A stretch of 64,000 nucleotides of DNA from Xiphias gladius. Taxonomy: Eukaryota; Chordata; Actinopteri; Istiophoriformes; Xiphiidae. The stretch lies in NCBI RefSeq assembly GCF_016859285.1, contig NC_053415.1, forward strand, positions 13,657,501 to 13,721,500, written 5' to 3'. A model generated the notes under the pieces. The model was not told where the DNA came from, did not search any database, and saw only the letters and a list, made by a program, of their open reading frames with translations. Below, one piece after another: positions 33,500-45,665 of this stretch. A program made the position numbers and the translations under genes. Every line of letters starts with the position of its first letter. Positions within the stretch are counted from its first letter, which is position 1.

Positions 33500-36400
33500 G
33501 TGAGTGTGGCTGTGTCATCGTTTGCCAAGTTCAATGCACTCTGAACACTGTATTTATCATTTTGTTTAGGTGAGTAAATCCTTAGAGTTATGAGGATTAC
33601 ACAGCATTAAAACACTTGGAAGCTATGTATATATAAAAAGACAGCTTTAGCACGTAATTATGCATCCTTTGTTGTAGTTGTAAGATAATCTTGGACATAA
33701 TTGGTTATTTTGAAGTGACTTTTATTGTCTTAATGTACAAAACATGTGGCAAGGCAATTTATGAATCCAGAAGAGGCAAACTGAAAATCCGGTAAACATC
33801 TGATGCGGAATACTCATTATTACATCTCATAAATAAGTTATTGCCTTATGAAAATACATGCATTTGAGCATTTGATAATAAATAAAAATTCTGTTTCATT
33901 GATCCCCGACATCACTTTTTCTCATAGCCACTCTATGTAGTGATATAAAAACACTATAAAAACAGGGTTGCAAATACAAATGTGTTCGACACATTATAGG
34001 CCTACTTAATGTAACATGTTTTCTTTTGCAGTGCTAGCTTTTAAAATTGTCCTCACATACAGGGGTTTCATATAAGGTGGCTTATATTCACATTTCCGTC
34101 TAACATTTTCACACACATCTTTAAAGGTTTTCAGAGTATTTTCTAATGTATTAGAGGAAATACTTGACCGCAGCAGGAAACATTTTATTGTAGAGCTTGC
34201 CCCTCATTTTGCTCATGTCAAATGTCCCGAGAATGAGAGCCATATGTGTACAAAGGCAGTTCTTTCAGGCCTGAACACTGACATAAAGAGCAGCACCACT
34301 GAGCTGTTTCATTGTGTACATTCTGCTGCTAGGCAACTCTCCAAACTTTATTGTAAACATTGTATGGTGCTGTTCAGCCTCAGCATAATGTCACTGTCCA
34401 CATTCCCACCACGGCCTTAAATGTGTTAATCTTGATACTGATTCAAATTTTCAAAACAGTCTTGACAGAGAACAGTAGAATAAAATCAGCGCAGTCCATC
34501 CTCCAGAAACTGCATTTACAATTGTTATGCCTAAAATTGTGCTGTAAAATTCATTATTAGGATAAACACATGTTTATTTTTGACCAGGCAAACCAAGAAA
34601 TCCCACTGTGGGATAACATTTAAGAGGATCACAGTAGGAGAATTAGGGATATCAAATTTTTGTTCATCATTTTACATGTCACTGTAGCACTGTTACTTTG
34701 AGGTAACTAATAAGCCAGAAATCCCCCCAAAAAAGAACTGATTTTATAGCCAGCAATGTCACTTTTTATACAATAATGCTTGTTTGGTCAGCCGGTAAAC
34801 AGCTGAATATTCTCAGATAGATCTTAACATCCCCTGTAATCATAAGAGCTGCCATGAATGAACGGCCCCATTCTATAAAGTCCGTTCACTGATAACTGTT
34901 CAGAAAGTGTGTTTGAGGATGCACTAATGCACCAAAAAGTATGGTTATCTGTTTCCTGTTGCTGGTATAAATTGTCTATCTGGAGGCCCGAGTCTGCTGC
35001 TGATAATTTTTTCATGGGTTTTAGTAATGGAGAGTACTAGAGGGCTCTTTATGTGAGGTTAGCTAGGGACTTTCCTCTTAACCTCATATACCCTTTCACT
35101 TTTGTTCCATCTACAATAACTTTTTATTTTAGTCTGCAAAGCCACATAACCGACCTGTGTTCTTCCCCATAAGACTATTATCCTATAGTTGGTTGCTTTG
35201 CTCTAAGTTCCAAATTTAATTGCAAAAAAGGGCATGTTCTGGAGACCAAATACACTATCTACTGTATATCACAACTGCAACGACAAGAATCCAAGCTTTT
35301 GCATACAGTCTTTTTTCAGCGTATAGGGCATGAGAACTATTGTGAATATCCCACATGCCTAATCAAGTCCACCCAATCCCTTAAAAACACTTACACTGTA
35401 CTTTGGTTTGCAAGTATTGGGAACAGTAATATTAAGGGAATATATGTTGATTCCAAACTCTTCCCATGAACATGGAACTAAAAACATTTAGTGGGATCTG
35501 CTTTTCAAATATTCCCACCACATTTATATCTGGTGAATGTCTACCCCTGTGGGAAACACACACCACTGTGACCCTCCCTTTCCACATGACTATTGATTTT
35601 ATGCAGAGGTCTGGGATGCCTTATCTTATACTGACAAATTAGAAATCAATGCACGCGTTTGAGGACGAACAGTCATTTATTGTTGGCTCGCTCGCAAATA
35701 AGACTTTGAAAAATTAGGTGACAGACAGAAGTGACAGAACATGTATTTTTTTTGTATCATATTGAATCAGTAATACTTGAAGTAACAGGACATATGGTTC
35801 ACTGACCCTTCAAAGGAAAGTTAAAGAGATATTCAGGGATGTTAGAATTAGTTAGGTTGATGCTCATTACCTTGCTAATGCACACTACAATTGAATAAAT
35901 GAGAGGTTTGTGGTTTAGCTCTTATGTAACAGGAACAGGGAGAGAACATCCTTTTGCTATTAATCAGGAAATTCTATAAGCATGCAGGAAGGTCTTCTTG
36001 TAGTTTTATCTGCATAGTCAAAAACTGTTTGAGCAACATCTTATGTAGGTCCCTGTTGGGGTACAGATAAATAATATAATTATCTGACACAAAATAATTT
36101 CATTCCATATATCTGTTACATGTTTTTGATCCTGGAATTTGGCACATAAAAAAATACATCAGCCTAGAGTCTAATAAAGAGTCGAGTACAGCTGGTGATC
36201 ATAAAATTCCCCATAAAGATTTAGAGTATAGTGACTAATTGGGGAAACTTTTCCAAACTACAGAATCTTCTGACAGTTTTTCATCATAGTCATCCCCACC
36301 CCATCCTCTTCCAATAGGATGGAAGCCCCTGGGGCCAGAGCCCCAACCAAAACAATATCGTATGCGGCTTTAGCTTCTGATGGAAACCAAAGTGGCTCAC

Positions 36401-36764
36401 TGGTCTGCTCTGGTGTTATGCATGTTATACTGTACTATTTTCATATATTTCCGGCATATACACAAATTGCACCCTGTCAGAATGAGATTAATAGTTTTGG
36501 CACTACAATTCTGATGAAAAATATCACAATAAATTACTTGATCCAAACATTTTTATGAAAAAGAAGGACAAAGAAAAAACTGCATTCTTATTTTTCATAC
36601 TTTCATTTATAGTTTGTGGGTCTCTAGATAGCTAGGTTTCTTTTCATCCTGCTCCAACTTCAAGGCTCCTGAAATCTGATCAGTGTGTTTCCCCCTGCAT
36701 TCCTCCTCCCCTGGCATGCCAGAGTCCTCAGCTCTGCCCTCTGTCTGATCTCCTGTTTCTGCAG

Positions 36765-36904
36765 ACCTACAGCAGATTGTTTATTTTGCTAGACATGGAG
36801 GAAACATTGTTGGACCCTTCACTGGCTCAAGATTTACTGCTGAGCTCCAGCCAGGCTCCAGTGTGATGTGTATCAAGAACAAGCCCCCCTATAACAACAA
36901 ACTT
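36765..36904 (+). other. Candidate exon of an unidentified transcript
   Basis: Follows a pyrimidine-rich stretch ending TTTCTGCAG and could end at a GTATCC donor. Two of the three frames are open for 40 or more codons, the longer reaching a stop at 36971-36973. No motif or family is recognised. May be part of a lineage-specific or noncoding RNA, or chance. Confidence 0.2.
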
Positions 36905-37931
36905 AGTATCCTTTTCACCACTGACACATCACAAAGGATGATGGGTTTGTCTGTCTGGGGAATACACCATTAGATGATCACATCAATTGATACACCATGG
37001 TATTCTGCATACAAATAGTCTACTCATCCCGCTAATTGTGGAGATTGTGGGAATACATCACTCAATGAATCACATACACCAATGTCCTATAATGGAAAAA
37101 GGGCAAAAGACTCTTTAAGATGTCTTTCCCAGGGTATTACTGGAAAAGGACACCACATCTCCCCAGAGATAATTTCTGCAGAAATTTATGAGGCTTCTGC
37201 ACCACTGATGTCCCCTTGTAAGTGGTGAGATCAGGGTATTAGATAAAAATTGCTTTGGGAGACTAATTTCTCAACAGAAGTACATCTCTCTGCTCACTCT
37301 ATGGTGTACGTTGAGCATATATTATCTGTTTTATGTGGCTGCACGTAGCAGAGATTGATCGTGGTAATTTATGATAATGAATGCTCAGAACCCAGTGTAT
37401 TTCACTTCTTCTTCTTTTCAACTCCTTAGTATATGTGCATTATTGAGGTGCTTATACACACAATGCAGGAAATGCACATATTGCATATATATTTAATATA
37501 TATTTATATTCATAAATATTATATTTCAATTTGAGATGTGAAAGAAATTATGGCACACTTGCCTTTCATCCTACATGATTGTTTTAGCCTATTGTAATGC
37601 ATGGCAGAGCTTTGTGGAGGCAATTATGCTTTATGAGTCACACAAGGGAGAGTTAAGTAAGTACATTCAGTGCTTACTTTGGAAGAGAGAGAAAGAGAGA
37701 GAAAGAGAGGGAGAGAGAGAGATCAAACAGCAGATCGCCACATAAAAGGAAACAGGAGTTTTCATGAAATCTGTCTCATCATGTTTGCACCTTTCTCATC
37801 TTTAGTGTGGTTTACTCTCAGCAAGGCATGGCAGGTAAAGTTGATAAAGAGTGCATTGCAGAAATATTACTGATTTTTTTCATCAGTCGGATTTTCTGAT
37901 GTTATTTTGCTGGGTGAAATGGTACCTGATG

Positions 37932-37932
<1 letters not shown>

Positions 37933-37975
<43 letters not shown>
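37933..37975. repeat. (TA)n microsatellite
   Basis: About 21 alternating TA units, read directly. Confidence 0.95.
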
Positions 37976-37976
<1 letters not shown>

Positions 37977-38302
37977 CATTTTGTATTGTAAACGCACATT
38001 ACATTATTATTTATTTAACACATAAAATATTACATGGAAACTGTGGATATCACCTTTTTGGCTTTACACTAATACCACGCTGACACGTAAAGTGATCAAT
38101 GAGGGACAATAGAAATTAGTTTTTTCACTTGGTTCTATGCTCTGAGAATCTTTAATAACATAAAGGTTAAAGTCTCTGCAAGGAAGTTAAGAAGATACTT
38201 CATCTCAATAAGTCACTCTCAGCTGCCATCTAGTGGTTATTGTGTCTATTCTTGTGCCACTAGCACTTCTTGGGTTGCCCTTTGTTTGGGAGAAGTACTA
38301 TG

Positions 38303-38303
<1 letters not shown>

Positions 38304-38379
<76 letters not shown>
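38304..38379. repeat. (CA)n microsatellite
   Basis: About 38 uninterrupted CA units, the equal-longest in the window. It is likely to be length-polymorphic. Confidence 0.95.
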
Positions 38380-38381
<2 letters not shown>

Positions 38382-40379
38382 GCAGTCTGGGACATGAGTG
38401 CATTTAGTCATGGTCAGAGGTGATACAGATCAGAAATATAAATCTACATTATGTGCAGTCATACCTCCACATTAAACAAGGAGGGGAGGTCTGGAGAAAT
38501 GTATAAGCACTAGCTGTACAGAAACAGCAAACAGCATTAACCATGACGTCACCGGGGCAGAGTATTGCATCACTGCTCACTTACCATATCTTCATACTGC
38601 AAAAGAAGAATAAGGAGAAGTAGAAAAAGGATACATGTGAGAAAATTACTAACATTTCTGAGGCATTGAGAAATACAAGTTGCTGTGTTTTCCTGTGAGA
38701 TATCAGTGAGACATTCCTCCTTATTTTAGGGTGATTACTTTTAAAAGAAGTGAAAAAAAAGTATGTACCTTGCCAATTTGCAAACCTAAGGTTAACAGTC
38801 TATATCAATGCCAAATAAAAGAAGCGTTATGTGTTAAGTGGTATGTGGCCCAGTTTTACCTAACAACTTAATATTCTATCATTATCATTCAACATTTCTT
38901 CCTCATGAGGGATATCATAAGTCTGTGCCACAGCACAAGAAGCTGATCACATGTGGTACAAGTTACTTTTTCTTTTCTTTTTAACTCACCAGGGGGCACT
39001 AAAACTTAGCAAAACACACCTCTGAATACCGGATACTTTGTAACTGCTGATGAACTTTCAGGTCAAGCTGTAGATGGGAGTTATTTTGTGAGGAATATAT
39101 TTAATATATATTTTTTTAAATATAAACCATGCAACACGAGAGAGGTCATAGTGAAAAAACAAAACAAAGCAAAACAGTAATAGAGATTTTCCAACTACCT
39201 AGATATCCACAAAACAGAAATAACCTCAACAAAAAAGCAAAACAATGAATGTGAAAAGTGAGGAAACATGTGACTCTTAAGAAAGTTTTTTTCACTTTGT
39301 TCAGCGGGATGCTCTAAAGGTGAGATACTATAATATTCTATATTTTGAGTATTGTCAACAATTTCCACAAAAAGGATAAAACCAACAATGCGTTAGTCCA
39401 ACCTATAGTCTACTTTGTATATTTTCTACCCTGTCTGTGGCTCTCAGACTAAAACATATTAGAAAAATGGGTGATGAATATGTACTTTCATTTTTGAAAA
39501 AGGCTAAATTAATTTCCTAAAACAGCTGGGTGAGGCCGGTTTTAGCACATGTCACTCAGACAGGTTTAAATAGTGTTTTCTGGTCAGGACAACTTTCAGC
39601 GGCGGATTTGAATGTGCTGATGTGCTGGTTAGATATTTATGGCAGCAGGACGTGTATGTGGGATCAAGTCAAAATAAACTATGTGTGCCTATGATGTGCC
39701 TTTAATAGTTTTCGCACAAAAATGGATGTCCATGGCTCAGAGGAATAATCTGTATCTACACAGGCAATACTTGTTAGTAGGATCAATTCACTGCTGGTTA
39801 TGTTTTGTTTTCATGGGATTTCTCGACATTATGGAAATATAGAATCTCACCAGACAAGTTATCATATAGGCACAATTGTGCAGGATGTACTTAAAATGGC
39901 TTATGAGTGTATAACATATTACTAAATGATTTTTTAAACATTAATACAAAGTTAGTTGGCTACAATTTATAATTCCTTTGTAATATTCTGTATGTCCTTG
40001 TTGTTGGGGTCCTGTTGCCTCCAATTTATCATTATATATAGTGCAATAGTGGAATGTCACCTGCCAGAGGTTAAGGAGGCAACAGAGTCCTCAAAAGCTC
40101 GCAAGCTCACTGCATAACCAACGGGGTTTTTTTTTTTTTTTTTGGTGTTTTTTTTTTGCCTACGCCCCCCCCCAACAGATTAACCATGCCAGGTACAGCT
40201 CAGTTCTTTCGACGCAACTTGCTGAGAGTTCAGTAATGAAAGAAAAAACAAATTGCTGGAGAGTAAAATGAGCAGAGTACACCCTTTCGATTGGAGACTG
40301 TTTTAACATGCACAGCAATCGGTTTGCAGACGCGTAGGCTGGAAGAACCCTCAACCAGTTTAACCATCCTGCTGTCCTT

Positions 40380-40595
40380 TCTGAGCTCCGCGCTGATTGG
40401 CCAGAGTCGAGTAAAGGCGGAAGTCTACAGACAAGGGGGATTCCCCGAGGGAAGTTCCCAACTTGACTGGGCTATGTAAAACATACATTGCAATATCCTC
40501 CCCGGCTCTACAAAACGTCGCAGACGAAGATCAGGCGGCGACGCTGCGGCGGTGTCGAGGCAACAAATTCGACTTTAGCTGTTACTCGAATGAAG
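40380..40595 (+). promoter_or_regulatory. tank: tank promoter region and noncoding first exon
   Basis: A CpG-rich stretch ending at a good donor (GAATGAAG then GTAAGG, exon end 40595). It contains an inverted CCAAT box (GATTGG, 40395-40400) and two kappaB-like motifs, GGGGGATTCCCC at 40435-40446 and GGGAAGTTCCC at 40449-40459. No ATG suits the tank frame, so the exon is probably 5' UTR, spliced to the exon that starts near 41627. The transcription start is not determined; it should lie between the motifs and 40595. Confidence 0.55.
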
Positions 40596-41626
40596 GTAAG
40601 GGGAAACTCAGTCGCCGGCAGCGAGGCAAACTAATCTGTGGAGTTGTTCAGTCGGTCGCTTTATCCACCGCCGGTTGAATGAGCTATGGCTAGCCGATCG
40701 CCTACGGCGCAAAGATTACGGAACTGTGCGGGCTAGAGTTTGAACGGCACTTAAAAGTGCTCCACTGCTGTGTCCCGGTAGGCTCCAACATGACTCTTGA
40801 TGTTATTTCTCAACCCAGGCTGTAGGCTTTACCGTGGCTCCATTCGGGAGCCTTTGCTGTGTGGTACCACTGACGGGTAGTGTGTTGCTGTGGCATTTAT
40901 TACGGAGATCAGTATTTGATGAGCGGCTCTGGGTGAGACTGGCATCGGCGGCTTTTTTATTTATTTATTTTTTTATCATGCACCACCTCAACACGTCCAT
41001 GTTAACTACTAACATAAATAAAATGAACAAATACGTCGCTGCAACCGTCCTAAAATGGCTCAGAAGTTGTCTGAAGATCAGTAAAGGCACTGGGCAAGAT
41101 AAGACGAAATTGGTAAGAACTGTCCATGTCAGTAGGCTTGTATTTGTTGTGCAAGATATTGCAGATGTATTGAGCAATTTCATTTATTCGTCATTAATTT
41201 TCAGTAGCTCGGATGCTCATCAGCATCTTGAGCATATCGTTTCATACAGAACTAGAACAAGGTATCACCTGTTGAAATGTGAATAGAGTTTTTCTTTTGC
41301 ACATAAGTTGATATTCCAACACAACTGCCGGTATTGTTTGGTAGTAGGCAGAAATTACAAAGTGTGTTAACTCAGTTTTGGCACAGTTTTATCATTGTCT
41401 CAGGATCTTACATAAATCAACCAAATAGTTTGGCACCACTCTATGAGTTTTATTTATTTCAAAAGCATGTGAGGACAAGTTGACCGCTGTCTGCAGAGAT
41501 ATTGTTAAACAGAAACATCACTCAGCATCTCCATGCTTCGTTCACTATCCCAAAAAAGTGCTGTCGTGTGCCTTTTTGGCGCAAATTGTTGGCATGTTTT
41601 AAAACATTTCGTAATTTCACTCATAG

Positions 41627-41669
41627 GGCTCATGTCTGCTGTGTCAGTGATGTTTGTGGAGCACACGGT
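41627..41669 (+). other. tank: tank 5' UTR in second exon
   Basis: The likely acceptor is TTCACTCATAG ending at 41626; GCTGTGTCAG ending at 41648 is an alternative. With the first acceptor the leader contains an ATG (41632) that opens a frame overlapping the main start, which could lower tank translation. With the second it would be removed. Confidence 0.4.
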
Positions 41670-44600
41670 ATGGAAAGGAACATCGGAGACCAGCTCAACA
41701 AAGCTTTTGAAGCTTATCGCCAGGTCTCCATTGAAAAGGACAATGCTAAAAAGGAGCTGCAGAAAATGGTAACGAAGGAGGAAAAACTTCCTCCAGCTCT
41801 GTGTGAATTGAGCCAAACATTACCAGTATAGCATGAATAATAAGCCACAGTTTAGCTTGCATTGCCAGTTTTTTAAGAAAGGTTTTGTAACTCACTCGCT
41901 GAAAGTGTGTTTACTTGTTTTATGTTTGTCAACTGTCAATTAGCAAGAAAACCTTTCTTGATTAATACTTGTATATGCAGATGGAAATGTGACACACAGA
42001 CTTATAGGCATAGACCAGATTCCAGATATTGGTACCAAAAAAATAAAATAAATAAATAACAGAAAATTCATTTTCACAGACTGAATATTATGAGGGATAC
42101 ACTCAAACACTTCAAAAGCAGATAGAGGACCAGCAGCAGTTGATTTCAAAACTTCAAGCTAAGTTGTCAGCAACAAGGCAACCATCAGGTTAGTGAGAAA
42201 TGCCAGGTGATCTCTCTGCCTATATGCCGACAAGATGATTTACTCTTGCGTTGCTTTGCATTCTGGTCATTGAACAACTTGTGAATCTGTTTCAACTAGC
42301 GTTTCCTCCTGTACAAATTGTTAATTTTCACTGTTTTGGATTCTAAGGAGAGATGAAATGTGAGCCTTGCAACCATCTCCTTGATGGGGCCAGTGCTTAT
42401 AGGATAAAACAGTACCCGGTATGTTCACTGCGCTACACTGTGCTCATTCTGTGTATACACTGTGTGAAAACTTCAATATAATGGCTCCAAAACAGGTTTT
42501 TCTTCATACTCACACTTGAAATTACGCAGGAGCATACATACAGCTTCCTCTCGCACAAAAACACATGTTGACAGTACTTCTGTTTGATGTTGTTGCACTT
42601 GGGTGAACGAGGATGTTAAAGGCACATAATATGTTAGTGTCCATTGAATATAGCATTAACTGTGAGGCTTAAAATGTGCTTGGTCCGTATGCGATTCATA
42701 CGGTCGGACAAATTGTGAGCAGTGTCTTTGTGACTGTGAGGTCTGAGCATCATCCTTTACGTAACTTTTTCATGCATCTCAGTATCTCTGGCTGCACAGC
42801 ACAAGTCAGCCTGCAAAAATAACTTTTTTTTTTTTTTTTTTCTCTCCAGTGTTGCCAACCCTTGTTTACACAGCTCTAAAGCAGTGTGCAGATAATTTCA
42901 TGATAGTTTAGGGAAATTCTGTCCTTGTTCAGGCATTCACCCTGATGCCTGGTCACATGCAGTGCCCATGTGCTTATATACTGTTTCCAGGCTTCCATTT
43001 ATTTGTTTTCCATTTAGTCAAACAATTGAGGGGGACCTAAGATTGCACTGCTGCTGTATGAGTATCCATCCTGTATGTGAAATAAGGTGTATCCACTTTT
43101 ACTTCACCAGATGGTGCTAGAGGATAATATCACTGCACAGTTAAGCAGCTTCGGCTTTACTGTTCATTATTCAGCCGGCCGGGAAACATTTTCCACTAGT
43201 AAAAATAAACTTATGATGTGTTAATAAAACTGCAGGTGTATTAACAATAAGCCCTTGGATAATTGGTGTTAATGATCACTATAATTGCAATGTGTCTTTT
43301 TTTCAGGAGAATATGGGCACTGTTGCTGTTGCTCCTAATTTGCCAGTCAACAGCAGCGTTGACTAGTATGTGTCTCTCTTTGCACAAACACTTTTTCTTT
43401 TTTCTTCAATCATAGACATTATAGGTCAAGATTGGGTTTTTTTTTTTTCCTCACTCTTTCTTTATTTGTTTGTCAGCCAGGACATGCTGGATGTATTTGA
43501 AGTGATTCAAGGGAAATTCCGGCAGATTCGGTCTCTAACCCAAAGACAAAAAGATCACCTAAAAAGATTCCATGGAAGAAACGATACTTCAAACGGTATT
43601 GTTACCGAATCTAACTCCAGTTTTTCTTAATTCAATTACTTAAAAGAAATTGTGTTGAATTGAAATAGGTTTGTACATGTCATAACAACTTAGGTGTTTA
43701 TTAGCTTTTGCTTTGTTCCTTAATGTAATTAGATAGCAACACCTTATCGAGTACTGCACCTGAATACCTCATTGTCCTTTCGAACTGTGGCCGGCCACCT
43801 CTGTGAAAATTGAATGGATAAACACATTTAATAATTCCACTGACAAAATGCATGAAGCTGGCTCTGGATAAAGGGTGTATAATTAATGATATAATGTTAT
43901 TATTTACACAATAATTAAAGTAAAATAAAGTATGATTAAAAAATATTTTTCAGTTATATACATGTTGAAAGAACCAGTGTAAAAATACTCTTGAGATGTA
44001 TTTTATGTCTGTGCAACTTCTCAAATCATTGCCAAGCTCTAACGTCCTGAAAGCCAGCACTGAAATACGTCAACATGTTGACTGAGACAGAAAAACTGTG
44101 TAAAATCTCATGTTTTTCTGCCATCTGACAGATCAGCAGTTCTCCATGCCCATCCAGTGCACAGACCGTACAGCAGAGGCAGAGAGACCCTTTTCCTCAG
44201 TGCTAAGGTTAGCAGTGGAAATCCCACACCCACCCACGTCTCTTGCATCCCGCGGCGCCAGCCCTGAGGACAGGGACTTAGTAGACTCTCTCACCAAACT
44301 CAGTGTCAAATTCCCGCCCTCTGCGGACAGTGAATATGACTTCCTGAACAGTGCTCCAGAGAGACACATTGGTCTCACCATGCCCATGAAGCCGCCTCTC
44401 AGTAGCGTCCCCTCCGCAATGACAGAGGAGGAGCCCGTGGAACTGCCCATGCCTTTTGTCTACCCTGCCTCCCCCTCCCCCTCAACATCTTCTTCGCTCT
44501 CCCAGGATAATGTGCGGGGACCCCAGCAGGTGAGAATCACAGGAGAAGGTCTGAGAAAACTAGTAGCAAATTATTAGTTTATGATTGGTCTTTGCTAATG

Positions 44601-45379
44601 GAGGAGTGAAACAGTGCGAAGTCCAGAAAACCCCCCCTGGCTTAACTTCAAATGGATTACTGTGTAATTTGTGCTGATTCTTTTTTTACTTAAGCATGGA
44701 TGCTCTGGTTATATTTTGCAACTTTGTTGGAAAGTGTGAGCCAGATGCAAGCACATTAGTGTCTGAATCTGATGAACCAAGTATGATGGTTAAATGGGAT
44801 TTTATTTGCTGATGTGTATAAATGCCTAATAAAAAGTTGTGAATGACATGCAGTAAGAAGTAAAAGTTGGTCCAGTTTTTTATAATATGATTCTTTCCCT
44901 GGATTACATCAACATGGGCATCTATAATTGACGTGACTGTTTTGATAGCTTGGACGAACACATAAATAGTATGATAATTAAACACTTGAGAATATCCTTT
45001 TGCCTCTTAGTGTTGCTGAGTATTTGTGCAGGCTATTGGGTTGACAGAGGGCAAGCACTTCTATTCATAAAAGCAACAGATACTTCAACTTGAAGGCCAA
45101 GTGACCCAGCATGCTTTAATACAGTTAGTGTCAGCATTGTTTAGAGCATGAATAATATATTGTTTGTTTTTTTTTTGTTGTTGTTTTTTGGTTCATCCTG
45201 CTCTGCAGCCTCTCTGGAGCCCTGAGCTGTGTGATGCAGTTGACGTGGGGACAGAGCTGGCGACGCCTCAGAGCAGCAGTCCTGATAAATGTGCTTTCTG
45301 CCACGCTGTGGTTCCTCAGGACCGAATGAACAGCCACCTCTACTCGCATTTCTCTCATAAGAATGAAGCTGGCAATTGA
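41670..45379 (+). CDS. tank: TRAF family member-associated NF-kB activator, seven coding exons
   Basis: Exons 41670-41768, 42080-42188, 42348-42418, 43307-43365, 43477-43595, 44132-44529 and 45209-45379 join in phase into 341 aa (human 425). Residues 1-33 (start MERNIGDQLNKAFEAYRQ) match human MDKNIGEQLNKAYEAFRQ and lead a coiled coil to about residue 65. Residues about 114-146 correspond to the TBK1/IKK-epsilon binding region (QKDHL shared). PIQCT at 159-163 is the TRAF-binding motif, identical in human. A C-terminal C2H2 finger is Cys313, Cys316, His328, His332. TANK scaffolds TRAF3/TRAF2 with TBK1 and IKK-epsilon in the cytoplasm, tuning interferon and NF-kB signalling. The shorter length is due to a reduced middle region between the TRAF motif and the finger. 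The exon at 42348 has a tandem AAGGAG acceptor, which could add or drop one glycine. Confidence 0.94.
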
Positions 45380-45665
45380 CAGTGGAAGCAGAGAGTGACG
45401 GGCCAAGGCCTCAACTACTCCAAAACTTTACTGTATTCATGGTCTGCCATGGTCCTGCCTGCCATGAAGTACATGCGCTGTACTGCATTTGAAATGACAC
45501 TGCAATAAGACTTGAATCCATTTATTTAATATTGAAGAATTGAATGGTACACTTCCTTGCCCATTATATTTTTCTAGTTTTGCGCTGAGATTTTACTATA
45601 GTAAGTGACGATGATGCATAATATGGTATATATGAGCAAATAAAGCCGACATTTACTCTTGCAAC
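45380..45665 (+). other. tank: tank 3' UTR
   Basis: Follows the tank stop at 45377-45379 and contains AATAAA at 45639-45644, so cleavage is expected near 45660. It is short and AT-rich with no other feature seen. Confidence 0.7.
45639..45644 (+). terminator. tank: Polyadenylation signal of tank
   Basis: Canonical AATAAA 260 bp after the tank stop codon, the first good hexamer on the gene strand. Confidence 0.7.

Larger units (their letters stand above)
30801..40380. other. Intergenic sequence between rbms1 and tank (divergent pair)
   Basis: The ~9.6 kb gap between the two divergently transcribed genes has no recognised protein gene. It holds three long microsatellites, a full CRE motif TGACGTCA at 38544-38551 and two plus-strand segments with good splice signals (33430-33499 and 36765-36904), listed separately. 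The rest is AT-rich with nothing identifiable. Confidence 0.55.

Noticed and set aside
40834..41286. 150-codon plus-strand open frame
   Set aside because: It lies inside the first tank intron, shows no family motif, and looks like intronic sequence (T-rich run, no codon pattern).
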